Shown: piece by piece, positions 1-8,244 of the stretch
Layout: every line of letters begins with the position of its first letter
How positions within the stretch are numbered: the first letter of the stretch is position 1
Source: Sphingomonas sp. CFBP 8760
GTDB lineage: Bacteria; Pseudomonadota; Alphaproteobacteria; Sphingomonadales; Sphingomonadaceae
Length of the DNA: 50,088 nt
Reading direction: 5' to 3'
Assembly (NCBI RefSeq): GCF_014841615.1
Contig: NZ_JACYUG010000022.1
Span: 1-50,088, forward strand
The notes under the pieces: generated by a model
Told to the model about the DNA's origin: nothing
The model's database searches: none
Seen by the model: only the letters and a program-made list of their open reading frames with translations
Made by a program: the position numbers and the translations under genes

Positions 1-54
1 GCTCGACATCGCCGAGACGCTGAACGACGTCGGCGCCGGCCTGCGCTCGCTGGG
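1..54. repeat. terminal redundancy (circular join), left copy
   Basis: These 54 bases are identical to the last 54 bases of the window (50035-50088). The identity lies inside the resolvase gene, and joining the ends at the overlap restores its frame exactly. An assembler overlap of a circular molecule explains this better than a true repeat. Confidence 0.95.
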
Positions 55-346
55 CGAGCCATGGGCGGATACGACCTCGCCGGCGGGGCGGATGGTGCTG
101 ACCGTGTTCGCCGGCATCGCCGAGTTCGAGCGCGCGCTGATCCACCAGCGCACCAGCAGCGGCCGGGTGGCGGCCAGGGCGCGGGGCGTGCGGTTCGGGC
201 GGCCGCCCAAGCTCACCGCCGACCAGATCGCACTGGGTGTGCGGCTGGTCGGCGAGGGCACCTCGGTCCGCGAGGCGGCCAAGCTGCTCGATTGCCACCA
301 TGCCACGCTTTACCGGGCGCTGACCGCGGCGTCGCTCAGGCCATGA
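1..346 (+). CDS. serine resolvase/invertase, C-terminal part (gene continues from 49802 across the circular join)
   Basis: This is the 3' part of a small serine recombinase of the Tn3 resolvase/DNA invertase family. Its codons start at position 2 and run to a TGA at 344-346. The segment carries the end of the catalytic domain (FAGIAEFERALI, the long E-helix that follows the catalytic core) and then a Hin-like helix-turn-helix beginning near GRPPKLTADQI. Joined to the 5' part at 49802, it gives a protein of about 187-192 residues, the normal family size. In such plasmids the enzyme usually resolves multimers at a res site; that role is inferred here. The HNH-like gene follows 43 bases downstream. 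The family call is certain; resolvase versus invertase is not settled. Confidence 0.93.
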   Translation, partial: LDIAETLNDVGAGLRSLGEPWADTTSPAGRMVLTVFAGIAEFERALIHQRTSSGRVAARARGVRFGRPPKLTADQIALGVRLVGEGTSVREAAKLLDCHHATLYRALTAASLRP

Positions 347-389
347 CCGCGGTGCGCTCGCGGTGCATCATGCCGGGATCGCGCCGCTG

Positions 390-890
390 ATGCCGATCCG
401 GGCCGAGCATGTCTTCCTCTACCCGATCGACTGGCCGCAGTTGTCGCATCACGTCCGCTTCGTCCGCGCCGGCGGGCGCTGCGAGCATTGCGGCCGCCCG
501 CACGGGGAACGCGTCTTCCACCTCGGCGACGGCCGCTGGTGGGATCGGGGCCGGCTGTACTGGCGCAACGGCCAGGGCCGGCGGGTGAAGCGGCCTACCG
601 GCGACATCCTGACTGACGGCGCCTGGACGCCGGTGGTGCTGGCCTGCGCCCACCTTAACCACGATCCCAGTGATAGCGCGCTCCACCAGCTCGCCGCGCT
701 CTGCCAGCGTTGCCACATGATCTACGATGGCCCCGAGCATCGGCGCCGACGCTGGATGAACGCGCATTACCGCCGCGCGATCGGCGACCTGTTCTACGGC
801 CCCTATCCCGAGCGTGGTGCCGACTGGATCGGCCCCACCCCGCTCAGCATGCTTGATGATAACCGGTCGCTCTATGCGAAACTGCGGTAA
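390..890 (+). CDS. HNH endonuclease-like zinc-binding protein
   Basis: Predicted protein of 166 aa from ATG 390; a GTG at 363 in the same frame would add nine residues. Two cysteine pairs frame a zinc-binding core: CEHCGRPH near residue 30 and LCQRCHMIYD near residue 108. CAHLNHDPSD lies between them, giving the Cys-rich, His-containing arrangement of HNH-type nucleases, with CAHLNHD in the place of the catalytic His region. It follows the serine resolvase gene in the same direction with a 43-base gap and may be cotranscribed. HNH proteins act in mobile-element DNA cleavage, but no substrate can be read from the sequence. A structural zinc protein without nuclease activity is the alternative. 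Confidence 0.7.
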   Translation: MPIRAEHVFLYPIDWPQLSHHVRFVRAGGRCEHCGRPHGERVFHLGDGRWWDRGRLYWRNGQGRRVKRPTGDILTDGAWTPVVLACAHLNHDPSDSALHQLAALCQRCHMIYDGPEHRRRRWMNAHYRRAIGDLFYGPYPERGADWIGPTPLSMLDDNRSLYAKLR

Positions 891-937
891 CGGGAATCTG
901 TCGGCGCACCGACAAGCAGGAGGCTGGCAAGCATGCC

Positions 938-1561
938 TTATAGGCCACCGTCAGGCATCATCGGTCCGCCACGATCCTGTGCGCGTTGAAAGCCGGGCTG
1001 AGCCTCAAGTCGATCCAGATAGGCAGCAAGCGTCGGGTAATTGTCCAACGCCTTGGCCATGCGCACCATGGCAAGAAAATAGGTCATCTGGATATCGGCA
1101 AGCATCGGCCGATCACCCATCAGGAAGGGCTTTTTGCCCAGCCCGTCCGCGATATAGCCGAGCACATTGTCGACCATGGGTCGGGCGCGATCGGCGGCCG
1201 CTTCTTCGCCGGCGCGCTCTGATAGCAGCACCGTCAGCACCGGCCCCGCCGCGGTGCTCTCGACGAAATCGAGCCACTCCTCATGCACGACATGCTCGGC
1301 GGTGCCGGACGCGGGCGAGAAACGGTTCTGGCCATAGCGTTCGTCCAGATAGCGCAGGATCGTCGCGGACTCTGCCAACGTCAGGTCGCCATCCTGAAGC
1401 GCCGGCGATTTGCCGAGAGGATGGACTGCCTTGAGTTCGGGCGGCGCCCGGAATTCGGGCGTACGATCATAGCGGACGAGTTCGACCGGCAGATCGAGCT
1501 CCTCGATCAGCCACAGCACGCGCTGCGAGCGGGAGAAGGCAAGGTGATGAAGGGTCAGCAT
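938..1561 (-). CDS. gst: glutathione S-transferase
   Basis: A 207-aa cytosolic glutathione S-transferase. The N-terminal thioredoxin-like domain shows SRSQRVLWLIEELDLP and then LGKSPALQDGD followed by AESATILRYL, which is the typical glutathione-binding segment with Ser after Glu. The C-terminal half is the all-helical GST domain. The frame is open further upstream, but MLTLHHLAFS at 1561 is the expected start because GSTs begin directly at the first beta strand. It lies 31 bases downstream of the disulfide reductase gene on the same strand, so the two probably form one operon. The pairing suggests a role in thiol or electrophile stress; the substrate is unknown. Confidence 0.9.
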   Translation of the reverse strand: MLTLHHLAFSRSQRVLWLIEELDLPVELVRYDRTPEFRAPPELKAVHPLGKSPALQDGDLTLAESATILRYLDERYGQNRFSPASGTAEHVVHEEWLDFVESTAAGPVLTVLLSERAGEEAAADRARPMVDNVLGYIADGLGKKPFLMGDRPMLADIQMTYFLAMVRMAKALDNYPTLAAYLDRLEAQPGFQRAQDRGGPMMPDGGL

Positions 1562-1592
1562 GGGCAAGGTTCCAAGTGGGTCGAAGTGTAGA

Positions 1593-3002
1593 TCACGCAC
1601 CGGGCGGTATGCCTTGGTCGCGTTGGGACAGTGGCGCGTGTACCTCGTGACAAATCTCACGGAGACCGGGCTTCAGCCCTTCTTCAAGCGTGGGGTGGTA
1701 GAAGGCCAACGCCAACAGCCCGGTCGCGGTTTCGCCCCGCATGATCGCCAGCGCGAGCAGGTGGGCGATGTGATCCATACCGGGACCGATCATCGCTGCA
1801 CCTGTCAGCCGCCCATCGGGCCTGCTGGCGTATATCCGCACCATGCCCTCGGCCTGCGCCATCACCTTGGCACGTCCCTGATCGTCGTAGGGCGCACAGC
1901 CGATCACGCTGTCCTCGCCGGCGGGTTCGCCTAAGATGGCGACCGGCGGATCGGTGAAGGTGATGGTGAAGGGTAGATCGCGCTCCACTGCCTCGACATT
2001 CGGGAAACAGGCGGCATTGCGACCGGCGATCGCTCCTTCGTTGGCCGCTTCGTGCAGGACGGATCGGTCCGCATCCGCGTCGCCCGCTATGAAGATCGGC
2101 GCATCGCCGCATTGCATCGTGGACTTGTCGTAGATCGGTACGCCGCGATCGTTCAACGCGAGGCCGGTTTGATCAAGACCAAGGCCATCGAGCTTGGGTT
2201 CGCGCCCTGTTGATACCAACACCCGGTCGAAGCGCTGGCTTCCGCCATCCCAGTTGATGACGACCCCGCCATCTTCGGCTGAAGGGGAAGCGTCGACACC
2301 GAGATGAAGGGTCATGCAGCGGCGCAGGATGCGCTTCAGCTCCGCTTCCACCACGGGATCGTGAACACCGCCGACATGGTCGCCATGTTCGAACACAACG
2401 ACCTCGACCCCTAGACTGGCGAAAGCCTGTGCCAGCTCGAGCCCGAGCGCCCCAGCGCCAATGACGGCGAGCGAACGTGGTAGCTCGTCCAGTTCGAAGA
2501 TGGTGTCGTTCGTGTCGATGACATCGCCAAATTTGCGGAAGGGTTCCGGGATGATCGGCTTCGAGCCCGTGGCGATCACCACGGTGCGGGCAGACACTAT
2601 TCTACCGTCATCCAGCACAAGTGTGTTCGGTCCCGTGAAGCGGGCGCACGCCTTGATCGCCACACCTTCAGGCAAATCGTCGAATCCCTGCCTGGTGGCG
2701 GCAACGAACCGATCCCGTTCACAGCGGACCCGCTGCATGACCCGCTTACCATCGATGCGGGGGGTGGCGTCGATCCCGAAGACCTCTGCCCGCCGGATCG
2801 ATTGGGCGGCCATGCCAGCGGTAATGAGCAGTTTGGACGGCATACAGCCGACGGTTGCGCAGGTGGTGCCAGCAAACCGATCATCGATGAGCAGCGTACG
2901 GGCACCTTCCGAGCGGGCGACCCGTTCAGCGGCCAATCCCGCAGTGCCCGCGCCGATGACGACCACGTCGCAGGTGAGATCGGCCGTTGTTGTATCTGCC
3001 AT
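1593..3002 (-). CDS. dihydrolipoyl dehydrogenase-type FAD disulfide oxidoreductase
   Basis: A 469-aa class I pyridine nucleotide-disulfide oxidoreductase. An FAD-binding GxGxxG motif lies near residues 16-22 (IGAGTAG). The redox-active disulfide C48-A-T-V-G-C53 follows, matching the CxxxxC of dihydrolipoamide dehydrogenases. A second Rossmann motif for NAD(P)H is at 181-187 (IGAGALG). The C-terminal dimerisation domain ends with FYHPTLEEGLK, the His/Glu motif of the active-site partner chain. The start was placed at MADTTT (3002) because upstream in-frame residues look non-coding. No 2-oxo acid dehydrogenase genes are near, so it is an orphan reductase. Mercuric reductase is unlikely because the C-terminal cysteine pair is absent. 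It is probably cotranscribed with gst. Confidence 0.88.
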   Translation of the reverse strand: MADTTTADLTCDVVVIGAGTAGLAAERVARSEGARTLLIDDRFAGTTCATVGCMPSKLLITAGMAAQSIRRAEVFGIDATPRIDGKRVMQRVRCERDRFVAATRQGFDDLPEGVAIKACARFTGPNTLVLDDGRIVSARTVVIATGSKPIIPEPFRKFGDVIDTNDTIFELDELPRSLAVIGAGALGLELAQAFASLGVEVVVFEHGDHVGGVHDPVVEAELKRILRRCMTLHLGVDASPSAEDGGVVINWDGGSQRFDRVLVSTGREPKLDGLGLDQTGLALNDRGVPIYDKSTMQCGDAPIFIAGDADADRSVLHEAANEGAIAGRNAACFPNVEAVERDLPFTITFTDPPVAILGEPAGEDSVIGCAPYDDQGRAKVMAQAEGMVRIYASRPDGRLTGAAMIGPGMDHIAHLLALAIMRGETATGLLALAFYHPTLEEGLKPGLREICHEVHAPLSQRDQGIPPGA

Positions 3003-3101
3003 CGATAATCCTTGAACCACGGTGCCGCAGCACAACGCGGCGCCGACCAATATGGATCAAGCGATCCCCGACCCGGAGATCATGCATAAGAGATTGTTGA
3101 A

Positions 3102-3124
3102 ATGTACGCCGATACGGCGTACAT
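3102..3124. promoter_or_regulatory. palindromic operator of the toxin-antitoxin operon
   Basis: A perfect inverted repeat has 10-base arms ATGTACGCCG and CGGCGTACAT separated by ATA. It lies 27 bases before the antitoxin start. RHH-type DUF1778 antitoxins repress their own promoters at such palindromes, so this is the probable autoregulatory site. Function is inferred from position and symmetry. Confidence 0.75.
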
Positions 3125-3151
3125 CATTATGAATGTCGAACGAGGTGCGCC

Positions 3152-3460
3152 ATGCATAGCTTTGAGGATCAGGTCGGCGCCATTGAGGAGCGCAGCAGCG
3201 AACGGATGAATTTCCGTACCAAGCCCCGCATCAAGCGAGCCATCCAGCAGGCCGCCGCCCTGTCGGGCGTGGATGATTCCGTCTTCACGATGAACGCAGC
3301 CTATCGATCGGCGATGGAGACGATCGCGGCGCATGAGCGCACCGGGTTGCAGCCGGTCGACCATCAGGCCTTCTTCGCCGCGCTCGATGCGCCAGCACCA
3401 CCTACCGACAGACTTCAGGCAGCCTTTGCCCGCCATCGTGAGACGATCATCAGCCGGTGA
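3152..3460 (+). CDS. DUF1778 (TacA-type) antitoxin
   Basis: A 102-aa protein with an N-terminal ribbon-helix-helix region: NFRTKPRIKRAIQQAAALSGVD is DNA-binding strand plus helix, followed by SVFTMNAAYRSA. The C-terminal tail would wrap and neutralise the toxin. It matches the DUF1778 antitoxins that pair with GNAT acetyltransferase toxins. The next gene starts at a GTG that overlaps its stop codon (GTGA), the classic coupled toxin-antitoxin layout. The perfect palindrome just upstream fits conditional autorepression by the toxin-antitoxin complex. On a plasmid the likely role is post-segregational stability. Confidence 0.9.
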   Translation: MHSFEDQVGAIEERSSERMNFRTKPRIKRAIQQAAALSGVDDSVFTMNAAYRSAMETIAAHERTGLQPVDHQAFFAALDAPAPPTDRLQAAFARHRETIISR

Positions 3461-4014
3461 CCACACCCGAGGCTTCCAAACTTGCCGTTATAGAGCCGCT
3501 CGATCCTGCCAAGCATGATCGAGCGGCCTTTTCGTGTGGCATCACGCAGGTAGACAATTTCTTCCGCCGAACAGCGAACAAGCTTGCCAGGGCTGACAAC
3601 GTCCGCACCTTCGTGATGGCTGACCCCGAGGGTAAACTGATCGGCTTTTACGCCGTCAACGCGCATGCCATCGATTATACCGAACTGCCCGAACGGTTCG
3701 CTCGTAACCGCTCGGCTCATGGCACCATCCCAGCAGCCTATATCTCGATGATTGGTGTCGACAGCCGGTTCCAGGGACGTGGCTATGGTGGCGATCTACT
3801 GATCGATTGCCTGACGCGTCTGGCTGGCGCAGCCGACGTACTGGGCATCGCTGTAGTCATGCTCGACGTGCTCGACTGCGGTGATCCCGATAAGGTCGCC
3901 AAGCGCCTCGCCCTCTACACCAGCTATGGCTTTGCGCCGCTGGCATCCAACGGCTTGCGGCTGTTCCTGCCCATGGGCACAGTTCGAATGCTGGCTCTGC
4001 AGGCTGCCCTGTAA
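3457..4014 (+). CDS. GNAT acetyltransferase toxin (TacT-type)
   Basis: A 185-aa Gcn5-related N-acetyltransferase. The acetyl-CoA-binding motif RFQGRGYGGDLL lies near residue 105, and the C-terminal segment with LYTSYGF and GLRLFLPM has the shape seen in the TacT/AtaT toxin group. Known members acetylate the amino group of aminoacyl-tRNA and stop translation; that activity is inferred here from family and neighbours. The start is GTG 3457, overlapping the antitoxin stop by four bases and so translationally coupled to it. The length fits the family (about 160-190 aa). Confidence 0.9.
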   Translation: MTTPEASKLAVIEPLDPAKHDRAAFSCGITQVDNFFRRTANKLARADNVRTFVMADPEGKLIGFYAVNAHAIDYTELPERFARNRSAHGTIPAAYISMIGVDSRFQGRGYGGDLLIDCLTRLAGAADVLGIAVVMLDVLDCGDPDKVAKRLALYTSYGFAPLASNGLRLFLPMGTVRMLALQAAL

Positions 4015-4168
4015 GCTACGGGAACAGTGTCAAACCCGCGGTTTCGACGCAGAGGCGCATCCCACGATTTTACTGCCCCGGATTACCGGGAACCGGCTGC
4101 GCCAATGCATCCTTGACGATACGACTACAGATGTGGTCGATAGGCTATCGGTGATTGGGGTAACGATC

Positions 4169-5722
4169 GTGGCTGCTCGATTTAACGCATGCTGGGGGGT
4201 GGTCCTTGCCTGCACCGGCATTGCCATGGTGGCCCCGGCACACCCCGCTCCGTCCGCAAGCGTTACCGCCGATAGCCTATCATCGTCAGTTACTACCGCA
4301 TTGCCCATCGCGCAGAGGACAGCTGTCGAAGCGATCGTTCGCGACGAGATGAAACGCCGGCGCATCCCGGGCCTGCAAATCGCGATCGTGCGGCACGGCC
4401 ATATCGTTTTCGATGGCGCCTATGGCACGGCGGATGCGGAGACCGGCATCCCGGTGACCCGGAACAGCCTCTTCACCCTGAATTCGTCAACCAAGTCCTT
4501 CACCGGCGTCGCGATCATGCAACTGGTGCAGGCCGGCAAGCTGTCGCTGGACGCCCCGGCGTCGACCTATATCGACGACTGGCCTGCGCAATGGGGGACG
4601 GTATCCATCCGACAGTTGCTCACCCATCTATCCGGGCTGCCGGACGTTCTCGAGCAGCCGAAAGGCCAGGGCACCGGTAGCCTGATCGGTGACGGTGACG
4701 AGACTTCTGCATGGATGACCGTCAAGGCACGCCCGGTGGAGGCCGCTCCGGGTACCCGCTTCCGGTACAATCAGACCAATTACGTGCTGCTGGGCAAGAT
4801 CATCGACAAGCTCTCCGGCACACCTTTCACGCGCTACATGAAGACGCATGAATTCGATCCGGTCGGCGCATCGCATTTCGCCTTTGGCGACACTCGCGAC
4901 GTCATCCCCGGACGGGTCAGAATCTACCGCTACGCCAATGGCGCGATCGACGGCTCGACGAGGGGTGCTGCGCTTGAACATGCCTTTGACGAGTTCGCCC
5001 CCTTCATGCGCACAGCCGGCGGCCTGAACGGTTCGGCCACCGACGTCGCCTGGTGGCTGATCGGATTGCAGAACGGTACTTTGCTGGACCGTGCCTCGCT
5101 CGCGACGATGTGGACGCCCGGCCGCTATGCCGATGGCAAGCCCACCCAGTGGGGTATGGGCTGGCCGCTGCGCCCCGATACGCGGCATCCGGTTGCCACA
5201 GGTATCGGTGGGCGTCGCTCAGCCTTTTTCGTCTATCCCAAGGACGATCTGGCGATTGTCGTGCTGACCAACCTCGCCGGTGCCAATCCCGAGGAATTCA
5301 TCGCGGAAATAGCGGGCAGCTTCTATCCAGAGCTTCGCCTGGTGAACGGTGGCGGTCTGTCTCCCGCCGCCAACAAGCTCCGCGTAGCACTGGCGGCAGC
5401 GCCAGCCGTGGCGCCTGAGGCGACATATGCCGGGCTTCAACGCGCAGATGCCGGCTTTGTCGTGAGCGAAGACGAACTGAACGACTGGGGCGGTCGCCTA
5501 CTCAGTGCAGGGATGCAGGACGACGCGCTACGGATATTCCTGCTCAATACCTGCCTTCATCCCGACGGCGCAAACACATGGGACAGCCTGGCTGAAGCAC
5601 ATGAGGCACGCCACGAGCCTGCCGAGGCGATCGCCGCCTATCGTCGGTCGCTGCATCTGGACGAAAGCAACGATCATGCGAAAGCCCACCTCAAGCTGCT
5701 CGGCGCGGGCATGGCCAACTGA
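4169..5722 (+). CDS. exported serine hydrolase (beta-lactamase/PBP4-like) with C-terminal TPR-like tail
   Basis: Predicted 517-aa protein from GTG 4169, which has GGGG eight bases upstream; a second GTG at 4151 is possible. The N-terminus looks like a signal peptide ending around APSA. The class C beta-lactamase/esterase fold is marked by the nucleophile motif S106-S-T-K109 and by RYNQTNYVLLG in place of the YxN motif, with HLSGLPD between them. The last 100 residues contain a TPR-like helix pair (AEAIAAYRRSLHLDESN). Such enzymes hydrolyse D-amino-acid peptides, peptidoglycan pieces or esters; the substrate is unknown. It is the first of five codirectional exported enzymes. Confidence 0.85.
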   Translation: MAARFNACWGVVLACTGIAMVAPAHPAPSASVTADSLSSSVTTALPIAQRTAVEAIVRDEMKRRRIPGLQIAIVRHGHIVFDGAYGTADAETGIPVTRNSLFTLNSSTKSFTGVAIMQLVQAGKLSLDAPASTYIDDWPAQWGTVSIRQLLTHLSGLPDVLEQPKGQGTGSLIGDGDETSAWMTVKARPVEAAPGTRFRYNQTNYVLLGKIIDKLSGTPFTRYMKTHEFDPVGASHFAFGDTRDVIPGRVRIYRYANGAIDGSTRGAALEHAFDEFAPFMRTAGGLNGSATDVAWWLIGLQNGTLLDRASLATMWTPGRYADGKPTQWGMGWPLRPDTRHPVATGIGGRRSAFFVYPKDDLAIVVLTNLAGANPEEFIAEIAGSFYPELRLVNGGGLSPAANKLRVALAAAPAVAPEATYAGLQRADAGFVVSEDELNDWGGRLLSAGMQDDALRIFLLNTCLHPDGANTWDSLAEAHEARHEPAEAIAAYRRSLHLDESNDHAKAHLKLLGAGMAN

Positions 5723-5798
5723 CCGACATCCCTATCGGCCACCACCGTCCTGCCGCCAACAGACTGCTCCGCCTCATGCCCGATGGAAGTATAACCAT

Positions 5799-7058
5799 AT
5801 GCAGCCCCCTCTGACCCGACGATCGCTGATGGCAACCGGTGTCGGCATGCTCGGCGTTGCCGGAATACCGTGTGCATCGGTTTGGGCGCAAGAGCCGCCA
5901 CACGACGTCACCCTCGCCGAGGATTTCGACGAACTCTGGCGGACCTTGGGGGAGCGTTATTGCTTCTTCGCCGAGAAGACGACCGACTGGAACGCGGTAC
6001 ACCGATGGTATCGCCCACGCGCCCTTGCCGCGGACTCCCGCGATGCGTTCGCCTCGATCGTCAGCGATGTGCTGGGCGAACTGTACGACGCTCATACTCA
6101 TATGAGCGACCCGCCCGCCAACGCTCTGCGCGGTCCTTATTTCGACCTGTGGGTGGAGCCTGACCGCGATGGTTCGGCGGTCGTCACCAGCGTGCGCGAA
6201 AGTTCGGCGGCAGCCGATGTTGGTGTCCGGGTTGGTGATGCGGTGCTGGCGGTCGATACGCGTCCGATCAGGACGATCGCAGCCGGTGTCGCGCCGCGTT
6301 GCCTGTCCCGTCCCGATCCTGCCGCGACTTCCTACGCCTATAACATCGCGACCTCCGGCCAACGGGGTCAGCCGCGTACCCTGACATTGCGGTCGCGTGA
6401 CGGGCGTGATCGTCAACTGCTCATCCCCGTGAAGAAGCCGAGAGAGGTGCCAAACGTCGAAAGCCGCCTGCTTGCCGGCAACATCGGGTTGATCGTCATC
6501 CGCAGCTTCGCCGACGACGCGGTCGTTGCCACCGTCGATGCCGCGCTGCTTGGATTCAAGGATACGACGGGGCTCGTCATCGACGTCCGCGAAAACGGGG
6601 GCGGTGATACGGCGGTTGCGCGGCCGATCATGGGACGCTTCATCACCGAGCCCAAACCATATGCACGCATGCGCCGACGCGATGGTGTCGGGTTCAGCGC
6701 GCCGTGGACCGAAATGGTCGAACCACGCGGCCCCTTTACCTATGGCCAGCCGGTCGTCGTACTGACCACCCGCTGGAGCGCGAGCATGGCGGAGGGCTTT
6801 CCGATGGGCATGCGGGGGATCGGGCGGGCGGTAATCGTTGGCACGCCGATGATGCGGGTCGGCGCTGCAGTGTTCCCGCTGCGGCTCGATCGCACCGGCC
6901 TGACGCTGCAATATTCCGCCGAGCCGGTGTACGACGTGCAGGACCGGCCACGCTGGCTGCTGGAGCCCGACGTTCCGGTCGAAGGCGGCGCCGACATCCT
7001 TGCCGCCGCTGTGGCACAGTTGACGCAGCATAGCGTACGACAGGGCAAACCGGCATGA
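5799..7058 (+). CDS. exported S41-family peptidase, twin-arginine-like signal
   Basis: A 419-aa protein. ATG 5799 follows a GGAAG ribosome-binding site. The N-terminus has a twin-arginine-type leader (LTRRSLMATG followed by a hydrophobic stretch ending at SVWA). A PDZ-like segment follows (VTSVRESSAAADVGVRVGD, residues about 127-145). The S41/tail-specific protease domain includes GLVIDVRENGGGD and the nucleophile region WSASMAEGF around S327/S329. The length fits a small C-terminal-processing-type peptidase. The next gene starts within its stop codon (ATGA), so the two are coupled. It probably acts in the periplasm on peptides or proteins; the substrate is unknown. Confidence 0.85.
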   Translation: MQPPLTRRSLMATGVGMLGVAGIPCASVWAQEPPHDVTLAEDFDELWRTLGERYCFFAEKTTDWNAVHRWYRPRALAADSRDAFASIVSDVLGELYDAHTHMSDPPANALRGPYFDLWVEPDRDGSAVVTSVRESSAAADVGVRVGDAVLAVDTRPIRTIAAGVAPRCLSRPDPAATSYAYNIATSGQRGQPRTLTLRSRDGRDRQLLIPVKKPREVPNVESRLLAGNIGLIVIRSFADDAVVATVDAALLGFKDTTGLVIDVRENGGGDTAVARPIMGRFITEPKPYARMRRRDGVGFSAPWTEMVEPRGPFTYGQPVVVLTTRWSASMAEGFPMGMRGIGRAVIVGTPMMRVGAAVFPLRLDRTGLTLQYSAEPVYDVQDRPRWLLEPDVPVEGGADILAAAVAQLTQHSVRQGKPA

Positions 7059-8167
7059 CCCGTCGTATCCGATCGATCGTCGCATGCGCCGCAGCCGTCA
7101 TGACACTCGCCCAGCCCATATCGGCCCGGCAGGCATTCGATCCAGCGCGGGGCAGGTCGGGACTGATCGCTCCGGCGACGCAGGTCATGGTGCTTGGCGT
7201 TTCCCACCTCGACAATGCGCCCAAGGCGTTCGATCCGGCATGGCTGGAGCCGGTGATGTGTCGCCTGCGCACCTATGCCCCCGACGTCATCCTGACCGAA
7301 GCGATGTCGGGCGAGCAACTTGCGGGGATCGATGCCTACAAGGCGGTGCGCGGCGATGCCGGCAAATGGGCGGGGCCGACGCTGGCGATCGCCGGGGACG
7401 CGCAGGCGGCGTTGGGGATCACCGGTCCAGATGCGATGGCACAGGCGAACGCACTGATGACGGGATCGACTCCGACCGCCGCGGATCGCCGTCGCCTCGC
7501 CGCGTTGTTTCTGGCGGCGGGCGAACCGTTCTCGGCCGCGACGCAATGGCTGCAACTCGATCCCGCCGAACGGCTCGCCCGTGATGGCATCACCGAGACG
7601 ATGAAGACCAAGGTCGAACGGTTCGGCATCGGACGCGGCGAGATCGTCTCGATGGCCGTCGCCCTTGCGGTGCGGCTGGGACTCCCACGCGTGTACGGCG
7701 CCGGCGATCACCTCAGCGATGTGGTGCTGCCGGACAACGCGGCGTTCGGCGCAGCGGTCAGGGCATCCCCCGAGATCATCGCGCAGCTCGACAAGGCGAC
7801 ACCTTCCCTGCTGCCTTTCGGCAGCAAGGCGCTGGCCCTCGCCGCACCCGACCGTGTCATGCCGGTATTCCGTACGCTCAACTCGCCGGCATTCGGCAAG
7901 GCGGATGCACAGGCGCAGTGGCTATCACTTCAGCAAAGCCCAAAATTGGGCGCCCTGGGTCGGCAGCGCGTGGCGGCCTGGGAAGCGCAGAACCTGCGCA
8001 TGGCGACAGTGGTGCGCGAGGTCACGGCCCCGATACCTAGTGGCAAGGCGCTGCTGATCGTCGGCGCCGCGCACAAGGCGTTTATCGAAGCGTATCTGCG
8101 CATGATGACCGATATCACGATCGTATCGGTGCCAGCGATGCTGGATTCGCGTCCGACCGGATGCTGA
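7055..8167 (+). CDS. exported DUF5694-like protein
   Basis: A 370-aa protein with an N-terminal signal peptide ending near ISARQ. Early motif QVMVLGVSHLDNAP, then PDVILTEAMSG, and a C-terminal GKALLIVGAAHKAFIEAYL match the pattern of the DUF5694 family. That family resembles TraB/ChaN-type folds in having a Gly-x-x-His motif at each end. No biochemical function is established that could be transferred. ATG 7055 overlaps the stop codon of the S41 peptidase by four bases, so the two products are likely made together and may act on the same pathway. It could be a hydrolase in its own right, since the two His-containing motifs are conserved-looking. Confidence 0.7.
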   Translation: MTRRIRSIVACAAAVMTLAQPISARQAFDPARGRSGLIAPATQVMVLGVSHLDNAPKAFDPAWLEPVMCRLRTYAPDVILTEAMSGEQLAGIDAYKAVRGDAGKWAGPTLAIAGDAQAALGITGPDAMAQANALMTGSTPTAADRRRLAALFLAAGEPFSAATQWLQLDPAERLARDGITETMKTKVERFGIGRGEIVSMAVALAVRLGLPRVYGAGDHLSDVVLPDNAAFGAAVRASPEIIAQLDKATPSLLPFGSKALALAAPDRVMPVFRTLNSPAFGKADAQAQWLSLQQSPKLGALGRQRVAAWEAQNLRMATVVREVTAPIPSGKALLIVGAAHKAFIEAYLRMMTDITIVSVPAMLDSRPTGC

Positions 8168-8244
8168 TCCGCCTGCCGGCCCGGTTGCGTGGATAGCGGC
8201 CGGCGACATTCGCCTTATGAGTTTCCCGGACGGAGAATGGAACA

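Noticed and set aside
3881..4168. N-terminal extension of the serine hydrolase frame into the toxin gene
   Set aside because: The extra residues overlap the GNAT toxin and do not look like protein; a GTG at 4169 with GGGG upstream begins a signal peptide.
5691..7085. Long minus-strand frame of 464 codons
   Set aside because: It lies wholly opposite the S41 peptidase and neighbours, has Arg/His-rich composition and no domain; a GC-rich shadow frame.
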